Source: JBDSSS01 sp038224055 (GTDB lineage: Bacteria > Actinomycetota > Actinomycetes > Actinomycetales > Dermatophilaceae). Taken from it: DNA of 6,810 bases. The DNA lies in contig JBBRGO010000183.1 in NCBI GenBank assembly GCA_038224055.1, positions 1 to 6,810 on the forward strand. The letters are read 5' to 3'. Of the stretch, positions 1 through 6,308 are shown piece after piece. The number at the start of each line of letters is the position of its first letter. The stretch's first letter is position 1. Both the position numbers and the translations under genes were made by a program. The notes under the pieces were generated by a model that was given only the letters and a program-made list of their open reading frames with translations, was not told the DNA's origin and did not search any database.

Positions 1-779
1 TCAGCCTGCACGACCTCCCGCAACCCGGGGAGGGTCACGACCGGCACGAGAGGCGGCGAGCGGCATACGGTCGAATCGCTGGCAGCGCAGCCACTCTCAT
101 CGTCGCGAGTGAGCACGAGCGCGAGCTCCTCGTGCGCTGCGTCGCCGACGGGGACCGCACGTCCGTGGCCGACCGGGTCCAGGTGCTGCCGCTCCCGGTG
201 GGACCGCGTCACGCAGCGGCGTCACCGTCTCCATCGCCCTCTCCGAGCTCTGGCCGCCCTGCCGACCTCGGGGTCCTCGGCTTCCTCTACCCGGGCAAGG
301 GAGTGGAGGAGGTCGTCGACGCGGCCGCCGTCCTGCGGGCCCGGGGGCACGAGGTCGGGGTGACGAACTACGGCGGGGTCGCCGACGGCCACGACGACCT
401 CGTCGACCGACTCCAGGACCGCGCCGCGCAGGCGGGGGTGCCCTTCCGGGTCACCGGCTACCTCAGCGACGCGCAGCTCCTCTCGGCGCTGCGCGGCACG
501 GACGTCCCCGTCGCGGCGCATCGGCACGTCTCCGCGTCCGGGTCGATCAACACGTGGCTCACCTCGGGGCGGCGGCCGGTCGCGGTGCGGGGGCCCTACG
601 TCGCCGAGCTGAGCCGGCGGATGCCCGGCGCGGTGGTCGTGACGGACGACCTCGTGGACGGTCTCGCCGCCGCCCTGGCCACTCCGGGGAGCACCTGGCT
701 GGACGCGTCGGTCGTGCTCGGACCGACAGCGCCCGACAGCGCCCTGGAGTACCTGCGCCTCCTCGAGGCAGCGGCGTGA
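1..779 (+). CDS. GT4-family glycosyltransferase, 5'-truncated by window edge
   Basis: The reading frame is open from the first complete codon at position 3 to TGA 777-779, giving 258 visible residues; the N-terminus lies upstream of the window. The visible part looks like the end of the N-terminal acceptor domain (HDLPQP near residue 3, then a helix ending VASEHERELL near residues 34-43) and the whole C-terminal nucleotide-sugar domain. That domain starts with VLGFLYPGKG (residues 91-100), a usual GT-B opening loop, and continues with VTGYLSD (150-156) and SASGSINTWLTSGRRPVAV (177-195), the donor-binding region. A Ser-Pro linker (residues 74-82) joins the two domains. The family moves a sugar from a nucleotide-sugar donor to a glycan or lipid acceptor, usually in the cytoplasm at the membrane. 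The stop overlaps the next start as GTGA, so the two glycosyltransferases are probably translated together in a surface-polysaccharide pathway. Donor and acceptor cannot be read from the sequence. Confidence 0.82.
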   Translation, partial: SLHDLPQPGEGHDRHERRRAAYGRIAGSAATLIVASEHERELLVRCVADGDRTSVADRVQVLPLPVGPRHAAASPSPSPSPSSGRPADLGVLGFLYPGKGVEEVVDAAAVLRARGHEVGVTNYGGVADGHDDLVDRLQDRAAQAGVPFRVTGYLSDAQLLSALRGTDVPVAAHRHVSASGSINTWLTSGRRPVAVRGPYVAELSRRMPGAVVVTDDLVDGLAAALATPGSTWLDASVVLGPTAPDSALEYLRLLEAAA

Positions 780-3700
780 GTCGCGACGACGGCACGCCAC
801 GCGTGTCGGTGGTCGTGCCCCACTACGAGCGCCCCGACCAGCTCGAGCGGCTCCTCGCCGGCCTCGACGCGCAGACCCTGCCCCCCACGGACTTCGAGGT
901 GGTCGTCGCCGACGACGGCTCGTCGCGACCGCCGGTCGTGCGCGAGCGGGAGTATGCCGTCACCGTCGTCACCCAGCCCGACGCGGGTTTCCGCGCGGCG
1001 GCCGCCCGCAACCTCGGGGCCCGGGTGGCGCGGGGATCGGTGCTCGTGTTCGTCGACCAGGACTGCGTCCCGGAGCCGGACTACCTCGAGAGGGTGGCGG
1101 CCCTGACGGAGGGGGACTGGGACCTCACCGTGGGGCGGCGCCGGCACGCCGAGCTGGATGGCTGGGAGCCGGTGGCGGTCCGGGCGTGGTTGACGGGGGA
1201 GGGGCCCGCGCCGGTGGAGCTGGACGAGCCGCAATGGCTGCTCGACGGCTATGCGCGCACCCTCGACCTGACCCGCCCCGACCCACGCAGCTACCAGCTC
1301 GTCATCAGCGCGGTGCTGTCGGTCAGCCGGGTGCTGCACGAGCGGCTCGGTGGCTTCGACGAGTCCTTCTCCACCTACGGCGGCGAGGACTGGGACTACG
1401 GGCACCGTGCCCTCGTCGCCGGGGCGGACCTGCGCTACCTCGCCGACGCCGTCGTCTGGCACGACGGACCCGACCTGCCGGGACGCGGTGACTGGATCGC
1501 GGCCAAGAACGCCGAGACGCTCACGCTCGCGTCGCTCGTCCCCGACCGGGACGTCCGCGGGGACCACCTCGTCTGGACCGTGCCGGACGTCGTCATCCGC
1601 CTCGAGGCGACCGGCGCCGACGGGGCGTCCGTCGTCGCGAGCATCGAGTCCCTGCTCGCCGGGACCGACGCGCACGTCTGGCTGGAGGGCGCCCCGGCCC
1701 TGTCGCTGGAGGACCCGCGGGTGCACCACGGCGCGCCGCCGGACCACGTCCTCGCGAGGGCCAGGTGGAGCGTGCATTGCATCCCCGTCCTGCTCCACGG
1801 TACGACGACCCGGGTGCTGACCGAGCTCGCGCCGGTCTCGGGCGACGGGATCACGGTCGCCTCCCGACGCGACGAGAACCGCGCGGCACGGGGTCGACCC
1901 GGGCCGCGACCACGTGCGCTCGACGAGCTGCTCGCCGACGGGGTGCTCGCCGAGGGAGCGAGGGTGGAGCGCATCGTGTCGCCGCCCGTGCTCGAGCGGC
2001 TCTGGCAGGGTCGGCCTCGCCCCGGTCTCGTGCTGACCTGGTGCCGGTCTCGTGCTGACCTCGTGCCGGTCTCGCGCCGATCTCGGGGACGGGTCGGCGC
2101 CCGACACGGGTCGGTTGGGTTTGGCGATGGCACGGTGACACGGAAGGATCGGGGCGTGGCAGCTGAAGCAGGGGACCGGAACGCCGGGCTCCTCGTGAGC
2201 GTCGAGGGCCTGAGGTCTGCGGTCGCCGGGGCGAGGCTCCCGATCGACCTGCAGGGGGCAGCGGAGGCGCGGCTGACGCGCACCCGACTGCTCGCCCAGC
2301 TCGACGACTACGTCATCCCCCGGCTCACCTCCCTCGACGCCCCCCTTCTCGCGGTCGTCGGCGGCTCGACCGGTGCGGGCAAGTCGACGCTCGTCAACTC
2401 CGTCGTGGGGAGGGAGGTGTCCCTGCCCGGCATCCTCCGGCCGACGACCCGCTCGCCCGTGCTCGTGCACCACCCGGCTGACGTCGCGTGGTTCGCGGGG
2501 CAGCGGGTCCTGCCCGGGCTCGCCCGGATCACCGGCCGAGACTCCGACTCGGACGACCCCGGGGCGGTCCGCCTCGTCGCCACCGACGCGATGGCGCCCG
2601 GGCTCGCCCTGATCGACGCCCCCGACATCGACAGCGTCGTGTCGGCCAACCGTGACCTCGCCGCGCAGCTCCTCGCCGCGGCCGACCTCTGGATCTTCGT
2701 GACGACCGCGGCACGCTACGCCGACGCAGTCCCGTGGGAGCTGCTCCGCGGCGCGGCGGAGCGAGGGACGGCCGTCGCGGTGGTGCTCGACCGCGTGCCA
2801 CCCGATGCGGTCGACGACATCCGGACGCACCTCGCGGGCATGCTCCGGGAGCAGGGACTCGGCCAGGCCCCGATCTTCGCGGTGACCGAGTCGCCCCTCG
2901 AGGGTGGACTGCTCCCAGCCGATCGGACCGAGCGCCTCCGCGGGTGGCTCGGCGCGCTCGCCGGCGACGCCCAGGCTCGGGCGGATGTCGTCCGGCAGAC
3001 GCTCGACGGTGCGCTCGCGTCCCTCGGTGGGCGCGCGACGTCCCTCGCCGACCACTCCGAGCGGCAGGCCGAGGCCGCCGAGATCCTGATCGAGGCTGCG
3101 CGGACGACCTACGTCGACGCGCTCGAACGCGTCGGGGAGGGGATGCGCGACGGCACCCTCCTGCGCGGGGAGGTCCTGGCCCGCTGGCAGGAGTTCGTCG
3201 GTACGGGTGAGTTCTTCCGCCAGGTGGAATCCACGGTCTCCCGCGTCCGGGACCGCTTCACCGCGTTCCTGCGCGGTGAGCCGGCCAAGGCCGACGACCT
3301 GGGGGAGGCCCTGCAGACGGGGGTCGAGTCGCTCATCGCCAACCACGCCGAGCTCGCCGCGAGCACGACGAGCCGGGAGTGGCGCCGCCTCCCGGGGGGC
3401 GACCAGCTGCTCGTCGGCGACCCCGGGCTCACCCGGTCGTCGTCGGGCACCGACGCGCGGATCCAGCGGCTCGTGCGCGACTGGCAGGGAGACATCCTCG
3501 ACATGGTCCGCGACGAGGGGCGGGACCGCCGCACGACGGCGCGGATCATGGCCTACGGCGTCAACGGGCTCGGGGTCGTGCTCATGCTCGTCACCTTCGC
3601 CAGCACCGCCGGGGTCACCGGCGCCGAGGTCGGCATCGCCGGTGGCACGGCCGTTGTCGGCCAGAAGCTGCTCGAGGCCGTCTTCGGTGACCAGGCGGTC

Positions 3701-3865
3701 CGCGCCCTCGCCGCGAAGGCGCGCCAGCGCCTCCTCGACCGGGTCACCGAGCTGTATGCCGCGGAGCAGTCCCGTTTCGAAGGAGCCGTCGAGTCCGTGC
3801 AGGTCCCGTCCACCCAGGCCGACTCCCTGAGAGAGGCCGCGGCCTCGGTGGGGGCGGCGCGATGA
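776..3865 (+). CDS. Family 2 (GT-A) glycosyltransferase; frame has no stop before the downstream GTPase
   Basis: GTG at 776 overlaps the upstream stop and has a GAGG at 765-768 with 7-nt spacing. The first ~250 residues are a clear GT-A glycosyltransferase: RVSVVVPHYERPDQLERLL (9-27), VVADDGSS (43-50), an arginine-rich helix GFRAAAARNLG (71-81), the metal/donor DxD-type motif FVDQD (92-96), and a catalytic-region GGFDESFSTYGGEDWDYG (192-209). Residues ~270-345 look like a weaker second Rossmann-like half (VVIRLEAT, then SVVASIESLL, then AHVWLEG) lacking an Asp-Asp motif. Family resemblance fades around residues 410-420 (about 2020). No in-frame stop occurs before 3865, so a protein begun here would be 1029 residues long, with the GTPase of the next entry starting at residue 461. 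Residues ~418-460 are low-complexity, Arg/Ser-rich and rich in unfavoured codons (GTT, TTT, GAT, ACA), as expected of intergenic DNA. I infer a GT2 gene of about 1.25-1.3 kb that has lost its stop or carries a frameshift. A genuine fusion remains possible. Confidence 0.72.
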   Translation: MSRDDGTPRVSVVVPHYERPDQLERLLAGLDAQTLPPTDFEVVVADDGSSRPPVVREREYAVTVVTQPDAGFRAAAARNLGARVARGSVLVFVDQDCVPEPDYLERVAALTEGDWDLTVGRRRHAELDGWEPVAVRAWLTGEGPAPVELDEPQWLLDGYARTLDLTRPDPRSYQLVISAVLSVSRVLHERLGGFDESFSTYGGEDWDYGHRALVAGADLRYLADAVVWHDGPDLPGRGDWIAAKNAETLTLASLVPDRDVRGDHLVWTVPDVVIRLEATGADGASVVASIESLLAGTDAHVWLEGAPALSLEDPRVHHGAPPDHVLARARWSVHCIPVLLHGTTTRVLTELAPVSGDGITVASRRDENRAARGRPGPRPRALDELLADGVLAEGARVERIVSPPVLERLWQGRPRPGLVLTWCRSRADLVPVSRRSRGRVGARHGSVGFGDGTVTRKDRGVAAEAGDRNAGLLVSVEGLRSAVAGARLPIDLQGAAEARLTRTRLLAQLDDYVIPRLTSLDAPLLAVVGGSTGAGKSTLVNSVVGREVSLPGILRPTTRSPVLVHHPADVAWFAGQRVLPGLARITGRDSDSDDPGAVRLVATDAMAPGLALIDAPDIDSVVSANRDLAAQLLAAADLWIFVTTAARYADAVPWELLRGAAERGTAVAVVLDRVPPDAVDDIRTHLAGMLREQGLGQAPIFAVTESPLEGGLLPADRTERLRGWLGALAGDAQARADVVRQTLDGALASLGGRATSLADHSERQAEAAEILIEAARTTYVDALERVGEGMRDGTLLRGEVLARWQEFVGTGEFFRQVESTVSRVRDRFTAFLRGEPAKADDLGEALQTGVESLIANHAELAASTTSREWRRLPGGDQLLVGDPGLTRSSSGTDARIQRLVRDWQGDILDMVRDEGRDRRTTARIMAYGVNGLGVVLMLVTFASTAGVTGAEVGIAGGTAVVGQKLLEAVFGDQAVRALAAKARQRLLDRVTELYAAEQSRFEGAVESVQVPSTQADSLREAAASVGAAR
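2024..2089 (+). repeat. 22-bp tandem repeat, three copies, at the GT2/GTPase junction
   Basis: Copies lie at 2024-2045, 2046-2067 and 2068-2089. Copies one and two match at 21 of 22 positions; copy three matches copy two at about 16 of 22. Each copy begins GGTCTCG. A TGA occurs at the 11th base of copy one (2034-2036) and copy two (2056-2058), in two different frames because 22 is not a multiple of three. The matching triplet of copy three (2078-2080), which falls in the GT2 frame, is CGA. A small hairpin, GTCGG-CGC-CCGAC, follows at 2093-2105 without a T-run. The region looks non-coding. Confidence 0.8.
2142..2148 (+). promoter_or_regulatory. Ribosome binding site supporting the GTPase start at 2156
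   Basis: GGAAGGA lies 7 nt upstream of GTG 2156. It is the best Shine-Dalgarno match near the GT2/GTPase junction and sits in a locally AT-richer stretch (about 2111-2150). It sets the likely start of the dynamin-like GTPase and argues that this gene can be translated on its own even though the upstream frame is open through it. No convincing -35/-10 pair was found just upstream. Confidence 0.7.
2156..3865 (+). CDS. Dynamin-like P-loop GTPase, first of a paralogous pair
   Basis: From GTG 2156 this is 569 residues, a normal size for bacterial dynamin-like GTPases, with the P-loop at a usual distance from the start. G1 is GSTGAGKS (70-77), G2 is RPTT (95-98), and G3 is LIDAPDIDS (152-160), with Asp where classical GTPases have Gly (DxPG). 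A hydrophobic strand plus WIFVTTAARYADA (179-191) follows. The G4 position reads VVLDRVPPD (209-217), not N/TKxD. Helical, charged regions (~300-400 and ~515-550) flank two moderately hydrophobic segments (~465-484 and ~488-506) that could insert in or lie on a membrane. The family hydrolyses GTP and remodels or tethers membranes; Streptomyces DynA/DynB act at sporulation septa and mycobacterial IniA/IniC act in stressed envelopes. Orthology to either pair is inferred only. The stop overlaps the next start as ATGA, pointing to coupled synthesis with the second GTPase. Such proteins are sometimes annotated as ABC transporters because of the Walker A motif, but no ABC signature is visible. Confidence 0.85.
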   Translation: MAAEAGDRNAGLLVSVEGLRSAVAGARLPIDLQGAAEARLTRTRLLAQLDDYVIPRLTSLDAPLLAVVGGSTGAGKSTLVNSVVGREVSLPGILRPTTRSPVLVHHPADVAWFAGQRVLPGLARITGRDSDSDDPGAVRLVATDAMAPGLALIDAPDIDSVVSANRDLAAQLLAAADLWIFVTTAARYADAVPWELLRGAAERGTAVAVVLDRVPPDAVDDIRTHLAGMLREQGLGQAPIFAVTESPLEGGLLPADRTERLRGWLGALAGDAQARADVVRQTLDGALASLGGRATSLADHSERQAEAAEILIEAARTTYVDALERVGEGMRDGTLLRGEVLARWQEFVGTGEFFRQVESTVSRVRDRFTAFLRGEPAKADDLGEALQTGVESLIANHAELAASTTSREWRRLPGGDQLLVGDPGLTRSSSGTDARIQRLVRDWQGDILDMVRDEGRDRRTTARIMAYGVNGLGVVLMLVTFASTAGVTGAEVGIAGGTAVVGQKLLEAVFGDQAVRALAAKARQRLLDRVTELYAAEQSRFEGAVESVQVPSTQADSLREAAASVGAAR

Positions 3866-5547
3866 GCCCGATCCGGCCGGGCAGCAGGAGGATCAGCCGC
3901 GTCAGCGCGGCCGACGTCGCGGCGCGCACCTCCGCGCTGTCGATGGCGCTGGTCGCCGGCTCCGACGAGCTCGACCCGCTGCAGGCCGAACGGGCCCGGC
4001 GCGTCGTCGACAAGACCCATGAGCGCGGCGCCATCCCGGGAGACCACACGGTCGTCGCGCTCGCCGGGGCCACGGGGAGCGGCAAGTCCTCACTCTTCAA
4101 CGCCCTCGTCGGGTCCGACGTCGCTACCATCGGCGCCCGTCGGCCCACCACCTCCCGACCCTCCGCCGCGGTCTGGGGCGACGCCGACGCGTCCGACCTG
4201 CTCGACTGGCTCGGCGTGCCGACCCGGCACCTCGTCGGAGGTTCTCCCGGATCGCTCGCTTCGCTCGGTTCGCTGGACGGGCTCGTCCTGCTCGACCTGC
4301 CCGACTTCGACTCGCGCGAGCTGGCCCACCGCCGAGAGGCCGAGCGGGTCCTCGAGCTCGTCGACGTCTTCGTCTGGGTCACCGACCCGCAGAAGTACGC
4401 CGACGCGCGGCTGCACGACGAGTTCGTCGCGCTCCTGTCGCAGCACGACGCGGTGACGCTGGCCGTGCTCAACCAGGCGGACCTGTTGCCCCCGGCATCG
4501 GCGACGGCGGTCGCGAGCGACCTCGTGCGGCTCCTCACCGCCGACGGTGTCGCCGGCGCCACGGTCCTGCGGACGTCGACGGTCACCGGTGAGGGCATAC
4601 CTGAGCTCTCACAACGTCTCGCCAACATCGTTGCCGGCCAAGCGGCTTCCCGCCAGCGGCTCAACGCCGACGTGGTCGGCGCCGCCACGGGGCTGCGTCG
4701 GGGCGTGGCCGACGGCGAGCCCGACGTCGCCGCGCTTCCCCGGGCCGACCTCGACGGCGCCCTGGCCCGCGCCGCCGGGGTGCCGACCGTCCTCGACGCC
4801 GTGGCGCGCGACTACCGACGTGAGGCCTTCGCCCACACCGGGTGGCTCTTCGCACGATGGACCCGCGGTTTCGCCGCCGACCCCCTCCGTCGGCTGCGCC
4901 TCGACCGCACCGGTGGGCGACCCTCGATCCAGGTCGACATCGACAGCGCGGACGTGCGGGCCGTGCTCGGCCGCTCGAGCATCCCCGCAGCCTCGGGCGT
5001 GGCCGCCTCCGCCGTCGACCGGGCGACCCGCTCCTTCGTCCGCGATTCGTCGGAGGGGCTCCCGCTGCGGTGGGCGCAGGCCGTCGAGGACGCCGTCGAC
5101 GGGGGAGACCACGGGTCGCTGACGGACGCGCTCGACCGTGCCGTCGTGAGCACGTCGCTGCGGGCCCGCCGGCCCGCCTGGTGGCTCGTCGTCAACGTCG
5201 TGCAGTGGGTGCTCGGGCTCGTCGCGCTCGGCGGGCTCGCCTGGCTCGCGGTCCTCGTCGTGCTGGGCTGGCTCCAGCTGCCCACCCCGGACACCCCGAC
5301 GCTCGGGATCCTCCCCGTCCCGTCGGTCATGTTCGTCCTCGGGGTGGTCCTCGGGCTCGGGCTCGGTGCCCTCTCCCGGTGGTGGGCCCGCGTCGGGGCG
5401 CGGCACCGACGCGCCGTCATCGCGAAGCGGCTCACGGCCTCGGTGGCCGTCGTCGGTGACGAACGGGTCGCCGCCCCGATCGCCGAGGTGCTCGGACGCC
5501 ACCGGGCCACCCGCGAGCACCTCGTCCATGCCGGCGCCGGGGCCTGA
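3862..5547 (+). CDS. YfjP/Era-like GTPase with C-terminal membrane anchor, second of the pair
   Basis: The protein has 561 residues from ATG 3862, which overlaps the previous stop; the G-rich run at about 3849-3855 is a weak ribosome binding site, so translation probably depends on coupling. The G domain is complete: G1 GATGSGKS (69-76), G2 RRPTT (93-97), G3 LLDLPDFDS (143-151), G4 VLNQADLL (202-209, an NKxD variant with Gln), and a G5-like TSTVTGEG (238-245). FVWVTDPQKYADA (170-182) matches the YADA segment of the neighbouring GTPase. The two proteins align through G1, G2 and G3 and are clearly paralogues. A long helical middle region (~265-435) precedes a very hydrophobic stretch (~440-473) and a second one (~483-504), a hairpin or two-pass anchor, then a basic tail (RWWARVGARHRR). 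It probably sits at the inner face of the cytoplasmic membrane and works with the first GTPase in membrane or septum remodelling. The family is clear; the process is inferred. Confidence 0.87.
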   Translation: MSPIRPGSRRISRVSAADVAARTSALSMALVAGSDELDPLQAERARRVVDKTHERGAIPGDHTVVALAGATGSGKSSLFNALVGSDVATIGARRPTTSRPSAAVWGDADASDLLDWLGVPTRHLVGGSPGSLASLGSLDGLVLLDLPDFDSRELAHRREAERVLELVDVFVWVTDPQKYADARLHDEFVALLSQHDAVTLAVLNQADLLPPASATAVASDLVRLLTADGVAGATVLRTSTVTGEGIPELSQRLANIVAGQAASRQRLNADVVGAATGLRRGVADGEPDVAALPRADLDGALARAAGVPTVLDAVARDYRREAFAHTGWLFARWTRGFAADPLRRLRLDRTGGRPSIQVDIDSADVRAVLGRSSIPAASGVAASAVDRATRSFVRDSSEGLPLRWAQAVEDAVDGGDHGSLTDALDRAVVSTSLRARRPAWWLVVNVVQWVLGLVALGGLAWLAVLVVLGWLQLPTPDTPTLGILPVPSVMFVLGVVLGLGLGALSRWWARVGARHRRAVIAKRLTASVAVVGDERVAAPIAEVLGRHRATREHLVHAGAGA

Positions 5548-5693
5548 CGGCCCAGGTCCACAACCCCGCGCCTGCCCGCGCGTCGTCTACAGGGGCGGCT
5601 TCGCGGTCTGGCCCCGCCCCGCGCGGCGTCGCACGCTGGGGGTCCGGAGGTGGCCTCCTGCCGCCCCAGGCCAGCAGCGAAGGAGCAGGGAGC
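5548..5693 (+). promoter_or_regulatory. 146-bp leader of the ssb-like gene: nested hairpin and strong ribosome binding site
   Basis: AAGGAG at 5680-5685 lies 8 nt upstream of ATG 5694, a strong ribosome binding site. Just before it, CTGGGG (5636-5641) can pair with CCCCAG (5664-5669) around an inner perfect stem GGAGG-TGG-CCTCC (5646-5658). A competing stem, GGCCT (5652-5656) with AGGCC (5668-5672), would exclude both. No T-run follows, so a rho-independent terminator for the GTPase pair is not supported. The stretch is long enough to hold a separate promoter for ssb, but I see no clear -35/-10 pair. Two 9-mers at 5554-5562 and 5583-5591 each match the actinobacterial DnaA-box form TTGTCCACA at 7 of 9 positions, which is weak. 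Confidence 0.5.
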
Positions 5694-6308
5694 ATGAACG
5701 AGATCCGCATGATCGTGCACGGCAACGTCGTCAGTGAGCCGGTCCAGCGCACCAGCCGCACCGGAGGGGTCTTCGTGACCTTCCGGGTGGCCTCGACCCC
5801 GTACCACCGGACGCCCGATGGGAAGTTCGTCGACCACGAGACGACCTTCCTCGACGTCATCTCCTTCGACGCCCTGGCGGCCAACGCGGCCAGTTCGCTG
5901 CACAAGGGCCAGCCCGTCACCATCGAGGGCACCTTCTCCTCCCGTCGCTGGGTCGAGGCCGACGGCCACAAGCGCGAGTCCCCCCAGGTCGAGGCGTCCC
6001 ACATCGGGCACGACCTGCGGCGGGGGCGGGCCTCCTTCGAGCGGGTGAGCAAGGCCGCCGCCCTCGGGCAGGACCGCGGCTCTGACCCGGAGGTGCTCGA
6101 GGCCGTCGCGGCGATGCACGACTCAGAGGACTCACGGCCGTCCTGGGTCGACGCCAACGGCGAGGTCGACGAGGACCACCCCGGGGAAGAGCCCACCAGC
6201 GGGTCGGGGCCGTCCGAGCCGTCCGAGCCGTCCGAGCCGTCCGGGTCATCTGCGCTCGGCGACCCGGAGACCGACCCCTACCGGGTGGTCGACGAGCCGG
6301 CCGCCTGA
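5694..6308 (+). CDS. ssb: Single-stranded DNA-binding protein, non-canonical second type (SSBb-like)
   Basis: The protein has 204 residues from ATG 5694, which has a strong ribosome binding site. Residues 1-110 form an SSB-type OB fold: an opening strand IRMIVHGNVVSEP, then GVFVTFRVASTPYHRTPDG (25-43), TTFLDVISFDALAANAASSL (50-69), KGQPVTIEGTFSSRRW (71-86) and a closing VEASHIGHDLRRG (99-111). It binds single-stranded DNA, protecting it during replication, repair or stress. From about 130 the tail is acidic and low-complexity, with a PSE repeat (~173-183). It ends RVVDEPAA rather than the acidic, Phe-terminated tip (DDIPF type) through which main SSBs recruit partners. The location directly before ettA matches mycobacterial SSBb (Rv2478c type), a stress-linked second SSB, so I read this as the accessory paralogue and not the main replication SSB. 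The main ssb would be expected beside rpsF/rpsR elsewhere in the genome. Assignment as an SSB is firm; the accessory role is inferred. Confidence 0.88.
   Translation: MNEIRMIVHGNVVSEPVQRTSRTGGVFVTFRVASTPYHRTPDGKFVDHETTFLDVISFDALAANAASSLHKGQPVTIEGTFSSRRWVEADGHKRESPQVEASHIGHDLRRGRASFERVSKAAALGQDRGSDPEVLEAVAAMHDSEDSRPSWVDANGEVDEDHPGEEPTSGSGPSEPSEPSEPSGSSALGDPETDPYRVVDEPAA
6210..6243 (+). repeat. 9-bp in-frame tandem repeat in the SSB tail
   Basis: The unit CCGTCCGAG is present about 3.7 times and encodes consecutive Pro-Ser-Glu triplets. The period is a multiple of three, so copy-number change would shorten or lengthen the disordered tail without shifting frame. It lies outside the OB fold. Confidence 0.85.

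Noticed and set aside
2093..2105. GTCGG-CGC-CCGAC hairpin after the 22-bp repeats as a GT2 terminator
   Set aside because: The stem is 5 bp and there is no following T-run; hairpins of this size are common by chance at this GC content.
2111..2150. Promoter for the first GTPase in the AT-richer stretch
   Set aside because: TTGGGT and TTGGCG resemble weak -35 elements, but no -10-like sequence sits at suitable spacing; the second candidate position falls on the ribosome binding site.
596..3346. Very long open frame (916 codons) on the - strand
   Set aside because: It lies opposite the GT2 and GTPase genes, its translation is Arg/Gly/Asp/Pro-rich with no recognisable domain, and its existence follows from strong third-position GC bias on the + strand.
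4251..4275. TCGCT/TCGGT-like repetition resembling a repeat element
   Set aside because: It is a short Ser-Leu/Gly-rich coding stretch within the second GTPase that maintains frame and has no flanking structure.
4812..6196. Long - strand open frames across the second GTPase and the ssb-like gene
   Set aside because: They are antisense shadows without family motifs, and they overlap two well-supported + strand genes.
6210..6243. Short direct repeats as a CRISPR remnant
   Set aside because: They are contiguous 9-bp units with no spacers, lie inside the ssb frame and encode Pro-Ser-Glu.
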